Origin: Pseudomonas shahriarae
Lineage (GTDB): Bacteria > Pseudomonadota > Gammaproteobacteria > Pseudomonadales > Pseudomonadaceae
Reading direction: 5' to 3'
DNA: 64,000 bases
NCBI RefSeq assembly: GCF_014268455.2
Contig: NZ_CP077085.1
Location: 4,753,001-4,817,000, forward strand
The notes under the pieces are model-generated. The model was not told the DNA's origin. It worked only from the letters and a program-made list of their open reading frames with translations, and did not search any database. Of the stretch, positions 26,628 to 35,961 are shown piece by piece. The position numbers and the translations under genes are program-made. The stretch's first letter is position 1, and each line of letters starts with the position of its first letter.

Positions 26628-28082
26628 ATGGCAATGCCGACCCTGCGGATCATTGGTTTCATCATCGGCATCTTCCTGATTACCCTCGCGGTCGCCATGG
26701 TCGTGCCCATGGCCACCCTGATATTTTTCGAGCGCACCAGCGACCTGCCGTCCTTTCTCTGGGCCAGCATGATCACTTTTATCGCCGGCCTGGCCCTGGT
26801 GATTCCCGGGCGCCCGAAGCAGGTGCAACTGCGCCCCCGGGACATGTACCTGCTGACGGTCAGCAGTTGGGTGGTGGTGTGCATCTTTGCCGCGCTGCCG
26901 TTTTTGCTGACCCAACACATCAGCTATACCGACTCGTTCTTTGAAAGCATGTCCGGCATCACCGCCACCGGCGCCACCGTGCTCAGCGGCCTGGACACCA
27001 TGTCGCCGGGCATCCTGATGTGGCGCTCGATGCTGCACTGGCTCGGCGGCATCGGTTTTATCGGCATGGCGGTGGCGATCCTGCCGCTGCTGCGCATCGG
27101 GGGCATGCGCCTGTTCCAGACCGAATCCTCGGACCGCTCCGAGAAGGTCATGCCGCGCTCCCATATGGTGGCGCGCCTGATTGTGGCGGCCTATGTGGGG
27201 ATTACCATCCTCGGCAGCCTCGGGTTCTGGTGGGCCGGCATGGGCCTGTTCGACGCGATCAACCACGCGATGTCGGCCATTTCCACCGGTGGGTTCTCCA
27301 CCTCCGATGAGTCCCTGGCCCACTGGAAACAGCCGGCGGTGCATTGGGTGGCGATCGTGGTGATGATCATGGGCAGCCTGCCGTTTGCCCTGTATGTCGC
27401 GACATTGCGTGGCAACCGCAAGGCGCTGATCAAGGACCAGCAAGTACAAGGTTTGCTGGCGATGCTGCTGGTGACCTGGGTGGTGCTCGGCACCTGGTAC
27501 TGGTGGACCACCAACCTGCACTGGCTGGATGCACTGCGCCATGTCGCGCTGAACGTCACGTCCGTGGTGACCACCACCGGCTTTGCCCTGGGCGATTACA
27601 GCCTGTGGGGCAATTTCTCGCTGATGCTGTTCTTCTACCTGGGCTTTGTCGGCGGTTGCTCGGGCTCCACCGCCGGCGGGATCAAGATCTTCCGCTTCCA
27701 GGTCGCCTATATCCTGCTCAAGGCCAACTTGAACCAGTTGATTCACCCAAGGGCGGTGATCAAGCAGAAATACAACGGCCATCGCCTCGACGAAGAAATC
27801 GTGCGCTCGATCCTGACGTTCTCGTTCTTCTTCGCCATCACCATCTGCATGATTGCCCTGGCCCTGTCGCTGCTGGGCGTGGACTGGATGACCGCCTTGA
27901 CCGGCGCCGCCAGTACCGTCTCCGGTGTAGGTCCGGGGCTGGGGGAAACCATTGGCCCGGCTGGCAATTTCGCGACCCTGCCGGACGCCGCCAAGTGGAT
28001 CCTGTCCCTGGGCATGCTGCTGGGCCGGCTGGAGATCATTACGGTGTTGGTGCTGTGCATTCCGGCGTTCTGGCGCCACTGA
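26628..28082 (+). CDS. trkH: Trk-type potassium uptake protein TrkH
   Basis: 484 residues, about ten membrane helices arranged as four repeated membrane-pore-membrane units. Selectivity-filter glycines are visible in ITATGATVLSG, ISTGGFSTSD, VTTTGFALGD and TVSGVGPGL. It transports K+ with the cytoplasmic TrkA subunit, which is not in this window. The ATG at 26628 (MAMPTLRIIGF) gives the standard 484-residue length; an upstream open extension is unsupported. Its 3' end overlaps the convergent AraC gene by 44 bases. Confidence 0.93.
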   Translation: MAMPTLRIIGFIIGIFLITLAVAMVVPMATLIFFERTSDLPSFLWASMITFIAGLALVIPGRPKQVQLRPRDMYLLTVSSWVVVCIFAALPFLLTQHISYTDSFFESMSGITATGATVLSGLDTMSPGILMWRSMLHWLGGIGFIGMAVAILPLLRIGGMRLFQTESSDRSEKVMPRSHMVARLIVAAYVGITILGSLGFWWAGMGLFDAINHAMSAISTGGFSTSDESLAHWKQPAVHWVAIVVMIMGSLPFALYVATLRGNRKALIKDQQVQGLLAMLLVTWVVLGTWYWWTTNLHWLDALRHVALNVTSVVTTTGFALGDYSLWGNFSLMLFFYLGFVGGCSGSTAGGIKIFRFQVAYILLKANLNQLIHPRAVIKQKYNGHRLDEEIVRSILTFSFFFAITICMIALALSLLGVDWMTALTGAASTVSGVGPGLGETIGPAGNFATLPDAAKWILSLGMLLGRLEIITVLVLCIPAFWRH

Positions 28083-29100
28083 CACTCACCGACGTAGCCT
28101 GCAGCCGCGCCCGGTATTCGCCGGGCGTGGCATCGAACCAGCGGCGAAACGCGCGGAAGAAGTTACTCGGGTCGGCGAACCCCAGCAGGTAGGCAATTTC
28201 CAGTAGGGTCATGCTCGGCTGCGCCAGGTACTGCTCGGCCAGCTCGCGGCGGGTGTCGTCGAGCAAAGCCTGGAAGCTGGTGCCCTCCTCCTGCAAGCGC
28301 CGCTGCAAGGTGCGCTGGGACAAGTGCAACGTCTGCGCCACCACCTCACGCTTGGGCTCGCCCTGGGGCAACAGCCGGCACAGCACCTGGCGAGCCTTGT
28401 GGGTCACCCGGCTCTCGGAAAACCGCGCCAGGTACTCCCCGGCAAATCGATCGTGCAGCAGCGCCATAGCCTCATTGGCGGTGGGCAACGGCGCTTCCAT
28501 GTCCGCCCGCTCGAAGATCAGCGCGTCATACGGCGCGTTGAACACCAGCGGTGCATGAAAGGCCTGCTTGTAAGGCTCCAGGTCCACTGGCTGATCACCC
28601 TGCACCAACACCTTGCGCGGCTGCAGCGTGCGCCCGGTCAACCAGCCACATAACGCCAGGGCACAGGCCAGTGAAGCCTCGGCGCTTTGCCGGGTGGGTG
28701 GCAGATGGTCGCCGTGGACCGTAAGGATCAGCGCATAGCCTTCGGGTAACAGGCGGAAACTCAGGTCGGCACTTTCGGCAATGATTCGCTGGTAACGCAC
28801 CAGCCGGGCAAAGCCTTCAGCCAGGGTGCTGCTGGACATCAAGGCATAACCCGCCACATGGAAGGACGCCGGACGCACCACCTTGCCCATATTCAAGCCA
28901 ATGGCCGGATTGCCCGACAGCTCAACCGCGCGCTGCCAGAGCCGGGTCATGGAGTCCTGGGGGAAACGCGCATCGGGGTCATCCAGGGCGCGGTAATCCA
29001 GGCCCAGCTGTTGGAACAGGGCACGGCAATCCAGGCCATCGAGCTCCAGCGCCTTGACTATCCCCATCGCCCAACTTGCAGAAGTGGTTCGTTCGTTCAT
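28039..29100 (-). CDS. AraC-family transcriptional regulator (OruR-like)
   Basis: 353 residues. N-terminal arabinose-binding-like domain of the PF12625 type (about 15-200: GLDYRALDDPDARFP, RLWQRAVELSGNPAIGLNMG) and a C-terminal pair of helix-turn-helices (about 245-335: LHLSQRTLQRRLQEEGTSFQ; LGFADPSNFFRAFRRWFDAT). This architecture is shared with OruR and ArgR-like catabolic regulators. It ends in a Ser/Pro-rich tail that reaches into trkH. Inducer unknown. Divergent from the Mpo1-like gene. Confidence 0.82.
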   Translation of the reverse strand: MNERTTSASWAMGIVKALELDGLDCRALFQQLGLDYRALDDPDARFPQDSMTRLWQRAVELSGNPAIGLNMGKVVRPASFHVAGYALMSSSTLAEGFARLVRYQRIIAESADLSFRLLPEGYALILTVHGDHLPPTRQSAEASLACALALCGWLTGRTLQPRKVLVQGDQPVDLEPYKQAFHAPLVFNAPYDALIFERADMEAPLPTANEAMALLHDRFAGEYLARFSESRVTHKARQVLCRLLPQGEPKREVVAQTLHLSQRTLQRRLQEEGTSFQALLDDTRRELAEQYLAQPSMTLLEIAYLLGFADPSNFFRAFRRWFDATPGEYRARLQATSVSVSGARTPECTAPTP

Positions 29101-29272
29101 GGCGTTTTCTTGCGCGCGTTCTATGAAGGGACGGCTGAAACCGCAGCCCGGAACCCAAGGATACTAAAGTGGCGTCTATTGTCACTGGCCCTTGCCTGTA
29201 ATGACTCTAGACTCAAATAAGCTCCCCGCCGAACATCCGTCGGGCACAACAACAAACAGAGGGCCGGCCAAC

Positions 29273-29584
29273 GTGGAAAATGTCAGACAATTCAATAGCT
29301 TCGCCGAGTTCTATCCGTATTACCTGAGCGAACACGGCAACAGCACCTGCCGGCGCCTGCATTTTATCGGCACCAGCCTGGTGATTTTTATTCTCGCCTT
29401 CGCCGTCGGCAAAGGTGCCTGGTGGCTGCTGTGGGTGTTGCCGGTGGCCGGCTACAGCTTTGCCTGGATCGGCCACTTCTTCTTTGAAAAGAACCGCCCG
29501 GCCACGTTCCAGCATCCGTTCTACAGCCTGCTGGGCGATTTCGTGATGTACCGCGACATGATTCTGGGCAAGGTACCGTTCTAA
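29273..29584 (+). CDS. Mpo1-like membrane protein (DUF962)
   Basis: 103 residues from a GTG at 29273 (VENVRQFNSFAEFYPYYLSE). The family signature is the pair of histidine blocks EHGNSTCRRLHFIGTSL and WIGHFFFEKNRPATFQHP, with two central membrane helices (LVIFILAFAVGKGAWWLLWV). Yeast Mpo1 is an iron-dependent dioxygenase acting on 2-hydroxy fatty acids; the bacterial role is unproven. A longer frame starts at 29192, but the shorter start matches relatives and has AGAGGG upstream. Probably co-transcribed with the HD gene 21 bases downstream. Confidence 0.78.
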   Translation: MENVRQFNSFAEFYPYYLSEHGNSTCRRLHFIGTSLVIFILAFAVGKGAWWLLWVLPVAGYSFAWIGHFFFEKNRPATFQHPFYSLLGDFVMYRDMILGKVPF

Positions 29585-29605
29585 ACCCGCAAAACAATAA
29601 GAGAC

Positions 29606-30202
29606 ATGTCGATGAGCCAACAGGCCCGCTTTACCCATATGCAGGACGGCACCCAGGAAGACTGGGCAATCATCGCTGCCGACTTCAGTGCCTACGCCCG
29701 CCAACTGCCCGGACGGATCCTCGCGCACCTGCGCCTGCTGGAAGGTGACTTCGGCGGTTTCCCGGTGGACCGCCTGACCCATTCCCTGCAAACCGCCAGC
29801 CGCGCCTGGCACGATGGCCGCGACGAAGAATATGTGGTCTGCGCGCTGCTCCATGACATCGGCGACACCCTGGGCTCCTACAATCACCCGGACATTGCCG
29901 CCGCCATCCTCAAGCCGTTCGTCAGCCCGCAGAACCTGTGGATGGTGGAAAAGCACGGGATTTTCCAGGGCTACTATTTCTTTCATCATCTGGGCATGGA
30001 TCGCCACCTGCGCGAGCAATTTGGCGAACACCCGCAGTACGAGCAAACCATCGAGTTCTGCGCACTGTATGACGCGGCGGCGTTCGACCCCGCCTATGCC
30101 ACCCTGCCCCTGAGTTTTTTCGAACCGAAGCTGGCGCGGGTCTTTGCCCAGCCAAAAAACTCGCTCTACAAGGCCGCCATGGAACGCCAGGCCAGCCTGT
30201 GA
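29606..30202 (+). CDS. HD-domain phosphohydrolase (PhnZ/Phn-HD-like)
   Basis: 198 residues. Metal-binding residues are visible in DRLTHSLQTASRAWHDG, CALLHDIGDTLG (His-Asp pair), YNHPD and FFHHLGMD. This is the small HD family related to phosphonate-cluster oxygenases and to myo-inositol oxygenase-like mixed-valent di-iron enzymes. No other phosphonate genes are near, so the substrate is open. A second ATG six bases in is an equally possible start. Confidence 0.75.
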   Translation: MSMSQQARFTHMQDGTQEDWAIIAADFSAYARQLPGRILAHLRLLEGDFGGFPVDRLTHSLQTASRAWHDGRDEEYVVCALLHDIGDTLGSYNHPDIAAAILKPFVSPQNLWMVEKHGIFQGYYFFHHLGMDRHLREQFGEHPQYEQTIEFCALYDAAAFDPAYATLPLSFFEPKLARVFAQPKNSLYKAAMERQASL

Positions 30203-30353
30203 CCTCTTGTCACTTGCGCCGGGTAGATGAAGGTTTGCGCATTTGGCGAGATAAAAGTCTTTTTGTCATTTGCAGTGCTGTATCCTGCCCAGGCTTTGTG
30301 AAAAGCGTGGCACATCTGCAATTGCACAACAGACCTTGCGAGGAGCGACGACG

Positions 30354-30482
30354 ATGCACGAAATTCCCAATCTCCCCTTCCCAAGCCTGCACGAGACTGA
30401 GCAGCCAACCCCGCAACAGGCCGGCAGTGACAAACAAGCGCCGGCACAGGCAACACCGGTCGACAGCGATAGCGACGACTGA
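30354..30482 (+). CDS. Very small hypothetical ORF, 42 residues
   Basis: Starts MHEIPNLPFPSLHETEQPTP and is rich in Gln, Pro, Ala and acidic residues, ending DSDSDD; it should be soluble and disordered. GAGGAG lies eight bases before the ATG, a better site than in most genes here. A strong hairpin follows at 30499-30532. No family is recognised. Confidence 0.45.
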   Translation: MHEIPNLPFPSLHETEQPTPQQAGSDKQAPAQATPVDSDSDD

Positions 30483-30498
30483 CCGCAGCACCCAGACC

Positions 30499-30532
30499 GT
30501 GTGGAAAGCGTGACATTGCGCGCTTTCCACAC
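30499..30532. terminator. Perfect 12-bp hairpin between two tiny ORFs
   Basis: GTGTGGAAAGCG and CGCTTTCCACAC pair with a ten-base loop. There is no T-run, so it may be an mRNA processing or protection element rather than a classical terminator. A related sequence, TGTGAAAAGCGTGGCACAT, occurs about 200 bases upstream (30297-30315). Confidence 0.5.
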
Positions 30533-30556
30533 CGCCTGAATCAAGAGACACGCCAC

Positions 30557-30739
30557 ATGCCCGATACCCCCCACAATTCCCCCGATGAAGCGTTACTCGG
30601 CGCCGCCCTGCAAATGGTCGACGTCTGGAGCCGCCTCAGCCCGGAAAAACAGGCGCTGCTGCTCAAGCGCTTTGGCACCCAGGAAAACGCCCTGGCCGCG
30701 CTGGTGACCACGCGCATGCTCGACCCCGAAACCCCCTGA
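30557..30739 (+). CDS. Small hypothetical protein, 60 residues
   Basis: Starts MPDTPHNSPDEALLGAALQM and has two predicted helices (ALLGAALQMVDVWSRLSPEK; QALLLKRFGTQENALAALVT). AAGAGA precedes the ATG by about nine bases. Codon use resembles neighbours, with GC-rich third positions, which supports it being real. No family known to me. Confidence 0.5.
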   Translation: MPDTPHNSPDEALLGAALQMVDVWSRLSPEKQALLLKRFGTQENALAALVTTRMLDPETP

Positions 30740-30748
30740 TTTTTATCC

Positions 30749-30921
30749 TGTGGCGAGGGGGCTTGCCCCCGTTGGGCTGCGCAGCAGCCCCCCTGTCAGG
30801 TAAACCGAGGTGGCTGGTTTTGGGGCGGCTACGCCACCCAACGGGGGCAAGCCCCCTCGCCACAGCAAGCCCCCTAGCCACCACAAGCCCTCTGGTTACA
30901 GTAAGCCCCTTTGCCACAGTT
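30749..30921. repeat. Second-type REP pair with decayed copies
   Basis: Left unit TGTGGCGAGGGGGCTTGCCC then CCGTTGGGCTGCGCAGCAGC, right unit the inverted copy ending CCCCCTCGCCACAG at about 30865, followed by three progressively degraded half copies (AAGCCCCCTAGCCAC, AAGCCCTCTGGTTAC, AAGCCCCTTTGCCAC). This REP type is distinct from the GTGGGAGC type elsewhere in the window. Confidence 0.85.
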
Positions 30922-31006
30922 GCCGTGGTGAATGATTTTCTGGCAGCGTAAAGCACCGGTATCATAAGCAACCTATCTTTTCCTGCCGCGACAGTGGATC
31001 TTTCCC

Positions 31007-32206
31007 ATGCCAGATACCCAGCGCCCCATGGCGGTCACGCTGCAAGTCGTTTCCATCGTGCTGTTCACCTTTATCGGCTACCTGAATATCGGCATCCCCC
31101 TGGCCGTATTGCCGGGCTATGTCCACAGCGACCTGGGCTTTGGCGCCGTGATCGCGGGCCTGGTGATCAGCGTGCAGTACCTGGCCACCCTGCTGAGCCG
31201 GCCCTACGCCGGGCGCATCATCGACAACCGCGGCAGCAAGCGCGCGGTGATGTACGGCCTGGCCGGTTGCGGCTTGAGCGGGGTGTTCATGCTGGCATCC
31301 GCCGCCCTGACCCACCTGCCGGCCCTGAGCCTGGCCAGCCTGTTGATTGGCCGGCTGGTGCTGGGCAGTGCCGAAAGCCTGGTGGGTTCGGGCTCCATTG
31401 GCTGGGGCATCGGCCGGGTCGGCGCGGTGAATACCGCCAAGGTCATCTCCTGGAACGGCATTGCCAGCTATGGCGCCCTGGCGATTGGCGCCCCGCTGGG
31501 GGTGCTGCTGGTCAGTCGGTTCGGGCTGTGGAGCATGGGTGCCAGCATTATTGCCCTGGCGGTGCTGGGCCTGTTGCTGGCCTGGCCGAAAGTCGCGGCG
31601 CCCATTGTGGTCGGCGAGCGCCTGCCCTTTATGCATGTGCTCGGCCGCGTGCTGCCCCACGGCTGCGGGCTGGCCCTGGGTTCCATCGGTTTTGGCACCA
31701 TCGCCACGTTTATCACCCTGTATTACGCGACCCGCAACTGGGATAACGCAGTGCTGTGCCTGAGCCTGTTCGGCGCCAGCTTTATCGGGGCGCGGTTGCT
31801 GTTCGGCAACCTGATCAACCGGATCGGCGGGTTTCGCGTGGCGATTGCCTGCCTGTCGGTAGAAACCCTCGGCCTGCTGCTGTTGTGGCTGGCCCCGAGC
31901 GCCGAGCTGGCCCTGGCGGGCGCGGCCTTGAGCGGTTTCGGGTTTTCCCTGGTGTTCCCGGCGCTGGGGGTTGAAGCGGTCAACCTGGTACCCGCCTCCA
32001 GCCGTGGCGCCGCGGTGGGGGCCTATTCGTTGTTTATCGACTTGTCATTGGGTATCACCGGGCCGCTGGCCGGGGCGATTGCGGCGGGTTTCGGCTTTGC
32101 CTCGATCTTTTTGTTTGCCGCGCTGGCGGCCTTCGCCGGGCTGCTGCTGAGCCTATATCTGTATCGCCAGGCCCCCAAATACCGCGACGAACGTAACGCC
32201 GGCTAG
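31007..32206 (+). CDS. MFS transporter (YhhS/YfcJ-like)
   Basis: 399 residues, 12 membrane helices. The A-loop motif appears as [19 protein letters not shown] after helix 2 and a second copy as [13 protein letters not shown] after helix 8. Overall pattern and length match the UPF0226/YhhS branch of small-molecule exporters. Substrate unknown. An internal ATG at 31028 is an alternative start. The 3' end overlaps convergent arfB by four bases. Confidence 0.82.
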   Translation: MPDTQRPMAVTLQVVSIVLFTFIGYLNIGIPLAVLPGYVHSDLGFGAVIAGLVISVQYLATLLSRPYAGRIIDNRGSKRAVMYGLAGCGLSGVFMLASAALTHLPALSLASLLIGRLVLGSAESLVGSGSIGWGIGRVGAVNTAKVISWNGIASYGALAIGAPLGVLLVSRFGLWSMGASIIALAVLGLLLAWPKVAAPIVVGERLPFMHVLGRVLPHGCGLALGSIGFGTIATFITLYYATRNWDNAVLCLSLFGASFIGARLLFGNLINRIGGFRVAIACLSVETLGLLLLWLAPSAELALAGAALSGFGFSLVFPALGVEAVNLVPASSRGAAVGAYSLFIDLSLGITGPLAGAIAAGFGFASIFLFAALAAFAGLLLSLYLYRQAPKYRDERNAG

Positions 32207-32616
32207 AAATCCACCTTGCCGCGCCCGGCCTTGATGCTGCCGCGCTTGGTCTTGGATTCCAGGCGACGCTTTTTCGAGCCCAGGGTGGGCTTGGTCGGGC
32301 GGCGTTTTTTCTCGACCTTGGTCGCGCTGAGGATCAACTCCACCAGGCGCTCCAGGGCATCGGCGCGGTTCTGTTCCTGGGTCCGGTATTGCTGGGCCTT
32401 GAGGATCAATACGCCGTCGCTGGTAATCCGACTGTCACGCAGTGCCAGCAAGCGTTCCTTGTAGAACGGCGGCAGCGACGAAGCGCCGATATCGAAGCGC
32501 AAATGCACGGCGCTGGAGACCTTGTTGACGTTCTGCCCGCCAGCGCCCTGGGCGCGGATGGCCGTCAACTCGATTTCGGCATCGGGCAGGTGCACGTTAC
32601 TGGAGATCACCAACAT
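32203..32616 (-). CDS. arfB: Peptidyl-tRNA hydrolase ArfB (YaeJ), stalled-ribosome rescue
   Basis: 137 residues. The GGQ catalytic tripeptide lies at residues 26-28 in [19 protein letters not shown], as in class I release factors, and the basic C-terminal tail ([20 protein letters not shown]) is the segment that threads into the empty mRNA channel. It frees ribosomes stalled on mRNAs without stop codons. Length agrees with E. coli ArfB (140). It stands alone, convergent with the MFS gene. Confidence 0.93.
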   Translation of the reverse strand: MLVISSNVHLPDAEIELTAIRAQGAGGQNVNKVSSAVHLRFDIGASSLPPFYKERLLALRDSRITSDGVLILKAQQYRTQEQNRADALERLVELILSATKVEKKRRPTKPTLGSKKRRLESKTKRGSIKAGRGKVDF

Positions 32617-32673
32617 CGAAAGCGGGTCCGTGAGCGAGGGTAGAGGCCGGGTTGCCGGCCCCTACGCGGTGGG

Positions 32674-34095
32674 CTAGGGGTTCAGCGAGGATACAGCACT
32701 CACGTCAGCCTGAGCCTTGCGCTTGTTCTTGAGCACATAGCACACCCACATAAAGGCCAGCCAGACAGGAATCGCATACACCGAGACCTGAATCCCCGGA
32801 ATCAACAACATGACCCCCAGGATAAACACCACAAACGCCAGGCACACGTAGTTGCCATAGGGGTACCACAGCGCCTTGAACAGTGGCACCTGACCGGTGC
32901 GGTTCATGTGCTGGCGGAACTTGAAGTGCGAGAAGCTGATCATCGCCCAGTTGATCACCAACGTGGCCACCACCAGGGACATCAGCAGTTCCAGGGCATG
33001 CTGCGGGATCCAGTAGTTCATCAACACCGCCACCAGGGTGACGGCCGCCGAGGCCAGGATCGAACGCACCGGTACACCGCGCTTGTCGATCTTCGCCAAC
33101 GCCGCCGGGGCGTCGCCTTGCTCGGCCATGCCCAGCAGCATGCGGCTGTTGCAGTAGGTGCCGCTGTTGTACACCGACAGCGCCGCCGTCAGCACCACGA
33201 AGTTGAGGATATGCGCGGCGGTGTTGCTGCCCAGCATCGAGAACACCTGCACGAACGGGCTGCCGCTATAGGCATCGCCGGAAGCATTCAGGGTCACCAG
33301 CAGGCTGTCCCACGGCGTCAGCGACAGCAGCACTACCAGGGCGCCAATGTAGAAAATCAGGATGCGGTAGATCACCTGATTGATCGCCTTGGGGATCACG
33401 GTGCGTGGCTGGTCCGCTTCAGCGGCGGTAAAACCGAGCATTTCCAGGCCGCCAAAGGAGAACATGATGATTGCCATGGCCATCACCAGGCCGCCGACAC
33501 CATGGGGGAAGAACCCGCCGTGTTCCCACAGGTTGGTCACCGACGCCTGGGGCCCGCCGGTGCCGCTGACCAGCAGGTAGCTGCCCAGGGCGATCATGCC
33601 GATAATCGCCACCACCTTGATAATCGCAAACCAGAACTCGGCTTCGCCAAACACTTTGACGTTGGCCAGGTTGATCACATTGATCAGCACGAAAAAGGCC
33701 GCCGCCGAGACCCAGGTCGGAATCTCCGGCCACCAGTAATGCACATACTTGCCGACCGCCGTCAGCTCCGACATACCCACCAGGATATAGAGGATCCAGC
33801 AGTTCCAGCCCGACAAGAAGCCTGCGAAACCGCCCCAGTACTTGTGGGCAAAATGGCTGAAGGAACCGGCCACTGGCTCTTCGACGATCATTTCGCCCAA
33901 CTGGCGCATGATCATAAAGGCAATGAAACCGCAGATGGCATAGCCGAGGATCATCGACGGGCCGGCTGACTTCAGCACCCCCGCCGAGCCCAGGAACAGG
34001 CCGGTACCGATCGCGCCACCAAGGGCGATCAATTGAATATGACGATTTTTCAGGCCGCGCTTCAGTTCGCCTGAATGCGAGTTGGGTCCACTCAT
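32674..34095 (-). CDS. Aromatic amino acid permease (AroP/PheP type, APC family)
   Basis: 473 residues, 12 membrane helices. GLKNRHIQLIALGGAIGTGL at the N-terminus, RQLGEMIVEEPVAGSFSHFA and IMFSFGGLEMLGFTAAEA are highly similar to E. coli PheP and AroP. Imports phenylalanine, tyrosine or tryptophan with protons. The ATG at 34095 (MSGPNSHSG) is preferred over the TTG at 34113 that opens the frame. Exact substrate preference is not certain, since GabP and ProY share the fold. Confidence 0.83.
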   Translation of the reverse strand: MSGPNSHSGELKRGLKNRHIQLIALGGAIGTGLFLGSAGVLKSAGPSMILGYAICGFIAFMIMRQLGEMIVEEPVAGSFSHFAHKYWGGFAGFLSGWNCWILYILVGMSELTAVGKYVHYWWPEIPTWVSAAAFFVLINVINLANVKVFGEAEFWFAIIKVVAIIGMIALGSYLLVSGTGGPQASVTNLWEHGGFFPHGVGGLVMAMAIIMFSFGGLEMLGFTAAEADQPRTVIPKAINQVIYRILIFYIGALVVLLSLTPWDSLLVTLNASGDAYSGSPFVQVFSMLGSNTAAHILNFVVLTAALSVYNSGTYCNSRMLLGMAEQGDAPAALAKIDKRGVPVRSILASAAVTLVAVLMNYWIPQHALELLMSLVVATLVINWAMISFSHFKFRQHMNRTGQVPLFKALWYPYGNYVCLAFVVFILGVMLLIPGIQVSVYAIPVWLAFMWVCYVLKNKRKAQADVSAVSSLNP

Positions 34096-34521
34096 GAAAA
34101 GGGTCTCACGCAAGGTTTGATGATGTTCAATACACGATGCTGCTTTGAAACCGACTCAAGCAGCGCCGATCAAACCCCAGCGCAAGCACCAGGAGTCCAG
34201 CGTCTTTCTAACGGTCATGCGTCACCTGTTTGTTTTTATCTGTGACGAAATCGAACCCGTCCGGCTTATGGCCGGGCGGAGTTAACAAGGCAGCTAGCCT
34301 TGAAGGCCTTTTGCGTGGGTACGCAAGGGGGGGTCACAGTAAAACGCGGCGCATTGTACACCGCTCGATCCGCTAGGGAGGGTTGCGGGAGAGATTGTTC
34401 GTCAAATGGAAGATTTTCTTTACACAGAAAGTTCATCAAGAGCACGCCCTGCGTAGGCTCAGCCCAATCGTAAAATAATCGTTACATAGCGGAAGCCATT
34501 CCTGACACACCACCGACTCCC
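34096..34521. other. Long non-coding region upstream of the aromatic permease gene
   Basis: No convincing gene. A hairpin CCGTCCGGC-TTAT-GGCCGGGCGG lies at 34257-34279, and a short A/T-rich stretch near 34225-34240 could be part of a promoter reading left. I see no riboswitch that I recognise. Confidence 0.4.
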
Positions 34522-34653
34522 CGTGGCGAGCGGGCTTGCCCGTTGGACTGCGCAGCAGTCCCTTGAAAGAACAACCCAGTCAACCAGGCAGACCGAGACA
34601 GCAGAGTGTGGGGCTGCTGCGCAGCCCGACGCGGGCAAGCCCGCTCGCCACAC
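34522..34653. repeat. Second-type REP pair
   Basis: GTGGCGAGCGGGCTTGCCCG and its inverted partner CGGGCAAGCCCGCTCGCCAC flank a spacer that itself holds GGACTGCGCAGCAGTCC and GGGCTGCTGCGCAGCCC. Same family as the repeat near 30.8 kb. Confidence 0.85.
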
Positions 34654-34660
34654 AGCGTGC

Positions 34661-34695
34661 AAAAAAAAACGCCAACCCGCAGGTTGACGCTTTTT
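34661..34695 (-). terminator. Rho-independent terminator after rluB
   Basis: On the minus strand, CGTCAACCTGCGGGTTGGCG is followed by nine U residues, about 30 bases past the rluB stop. Confidence 0.88.
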
Positions 34696-34722
34696 CTTAC
34701 AGCTTAAAGCTTGCTGCTGCTC

Positions 34723-35961
34723 TTAAGGCTTCTTACGCCCAAACCCCGGACGCTGGCCGGAACCTGCCGGTGCGCCACGGCGCTTGCCCGACGGCTCGTC
34801 CGCGACCAGTTTGAGCCCTGGGCGCTTTTTCGGCGCGGGCTTGGCTGGACGCTTGGCACCTTCGGCTGGGCGATCAGTCTGCGGAGCACCACGGCCGGTA
34901 TCGCCACGGTTGCTGCGACCGCCCGTTGGTGCTTCGCCACGACCGGCAGGCCGCGGGGTACGCGGTGCACGCTCGCCATCCTGACGGGCTGGAGCCGATG
35001 GACGACGATCGCCCTCGATCTGCGGCTGACGGGAAATACGACCGCCTGTGGCCGGAGCATCCAGCGCCGGGCGCAAGGTGCGCGCAACGCGTTCGGTACG
35101 TGCCACCGGGCGCGACGATTTACGCTGCATGCGCTCCAGCTTGTCTTTGCTCTTGGCATTCATCTGCGGCATGGCCACAGGGGTCAGGCCCACTTCAGCA
35201 CTGAGGATGTCGACTTCGTACTGGCTCATTTCGCGCCAGCGACCCATCGGCAGGTCCGAGTTGAGGAACACCGGGCCGAAACGCACGCGCTTCAGGCGGC
35301 TGACCACCAGGCCCTGGGATTCCCACAGGCGACGTACTTCACGGTTACGCCCTTCCATCACCACGCAGTGGTACCAGTGGTTGAAACCTTCGCCACCGGG
35401 GGCCTGCTTGATGTCGGTGAACTTGGCCGGGCCGTCTTCCAGCACCACGCCAGCCTTGAGGCGTTCGATCATCTCGTCATCGACTTCACCCCGTACACGT
35501 ACCGCGTACTCACGGTCCATCTCGTAGGACGGGTGCATCAGGCGGTTGGCCAGTTCACCGTCGGTGGTGAACATCAGCAAGCCGGTGGTGTTGATGTCCA
35601 GGCGGCCGATGTTGATCCAACGGCCTTCTTTAGGCTTGGGCATCTTGTCGAACACGGTTGGACGGCCTTCCGGGTCGTCACGGGTGCAGATCTCGCCGTC
35701 GGGCTTGTTGTACATGATCACGCGGCGCACCGATTCGGCGGCCTCTTCACGCTTGATGACCTTGCCATCAATGGTGATCGCATCATGCAGGTCGACGCGC
35801 TGGCCCAGGGTGGCTTCGACGCCATTGACCTTGATGCGCTTCTGGGTGATCCAGGCTTCTACGTCGCGGCGCGAGCCGACGCCGATGCGGGCGAGGACTT
35901 TTTGCAGTTTCTCGCCGGCTGGGCCGATTTCCTGGCTGTCGTTCTGGTCTTGGTCTTTCAT
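34723..35961 (-). CDS. rluB: 23S rRNA pseudouridine(2605) synthase RluB
   Basis: 412 residues. N-terminal S4 RNA-binding domain (EKLQKVLARIGVGSRRDVEA, about 18-37), then the RsuA-family catalytic domain with the Asp in IGRLDINTTGLLMFT and the RNVKRLR-like MEGRNREVRRLW. From about residue 290 a long tail rich in Arg, Pro, Gly and Ala follows, with repeated basic patches; this low-complexity extension is common in Pseudomonas RluB but longer than in E. coli. The ATG at 35961 has a strong GGAGGT seven bases upstream; a GTG at 35970 merely opens the frame. Confidence 0.9.
   Translation of the reverse strand: MKDQDQNDSQEIGPAGEKLQKVLARIGVGSRRDVEAWITQKRIKVNGVEATLGQRVDLHDAITIDGKVIKREEAAESVRRVIMYNKPDGEICTRDDPEGRPTVFDKMPKPKEGRWINIGRLDINTTGLLMFTTDGELANRLMHPSYEMDREYAVRVRGEVDDEMIERLKAGVVLEDGPAKFTDIKQAPGGEGFNHWYHCVVMEGRNREVRRLWESQGLVVSRLKRVRFGPVFLNSDLPMGRWREMSQYEVDILSAEVGLTPVAMPQMNAKSKDKLERMQRKSSRPVARTERVARTLRPALDAPATGGRISRQPQIEGDRRPSAPARQDGERAPRTPRPAGRGEAPTGGRSNRGDTGRGAPQTDRPAEGAKRPAKPAPKKRPGLKLVADEPSGKRRGAPAGSGQRPGFGRKKP

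Noticed and set aside
34096..34521. Possible riboswitch before the aromatic permease gene
   Set aside because: Only one simple hairpin is visible; no known aptamer core was recognised.
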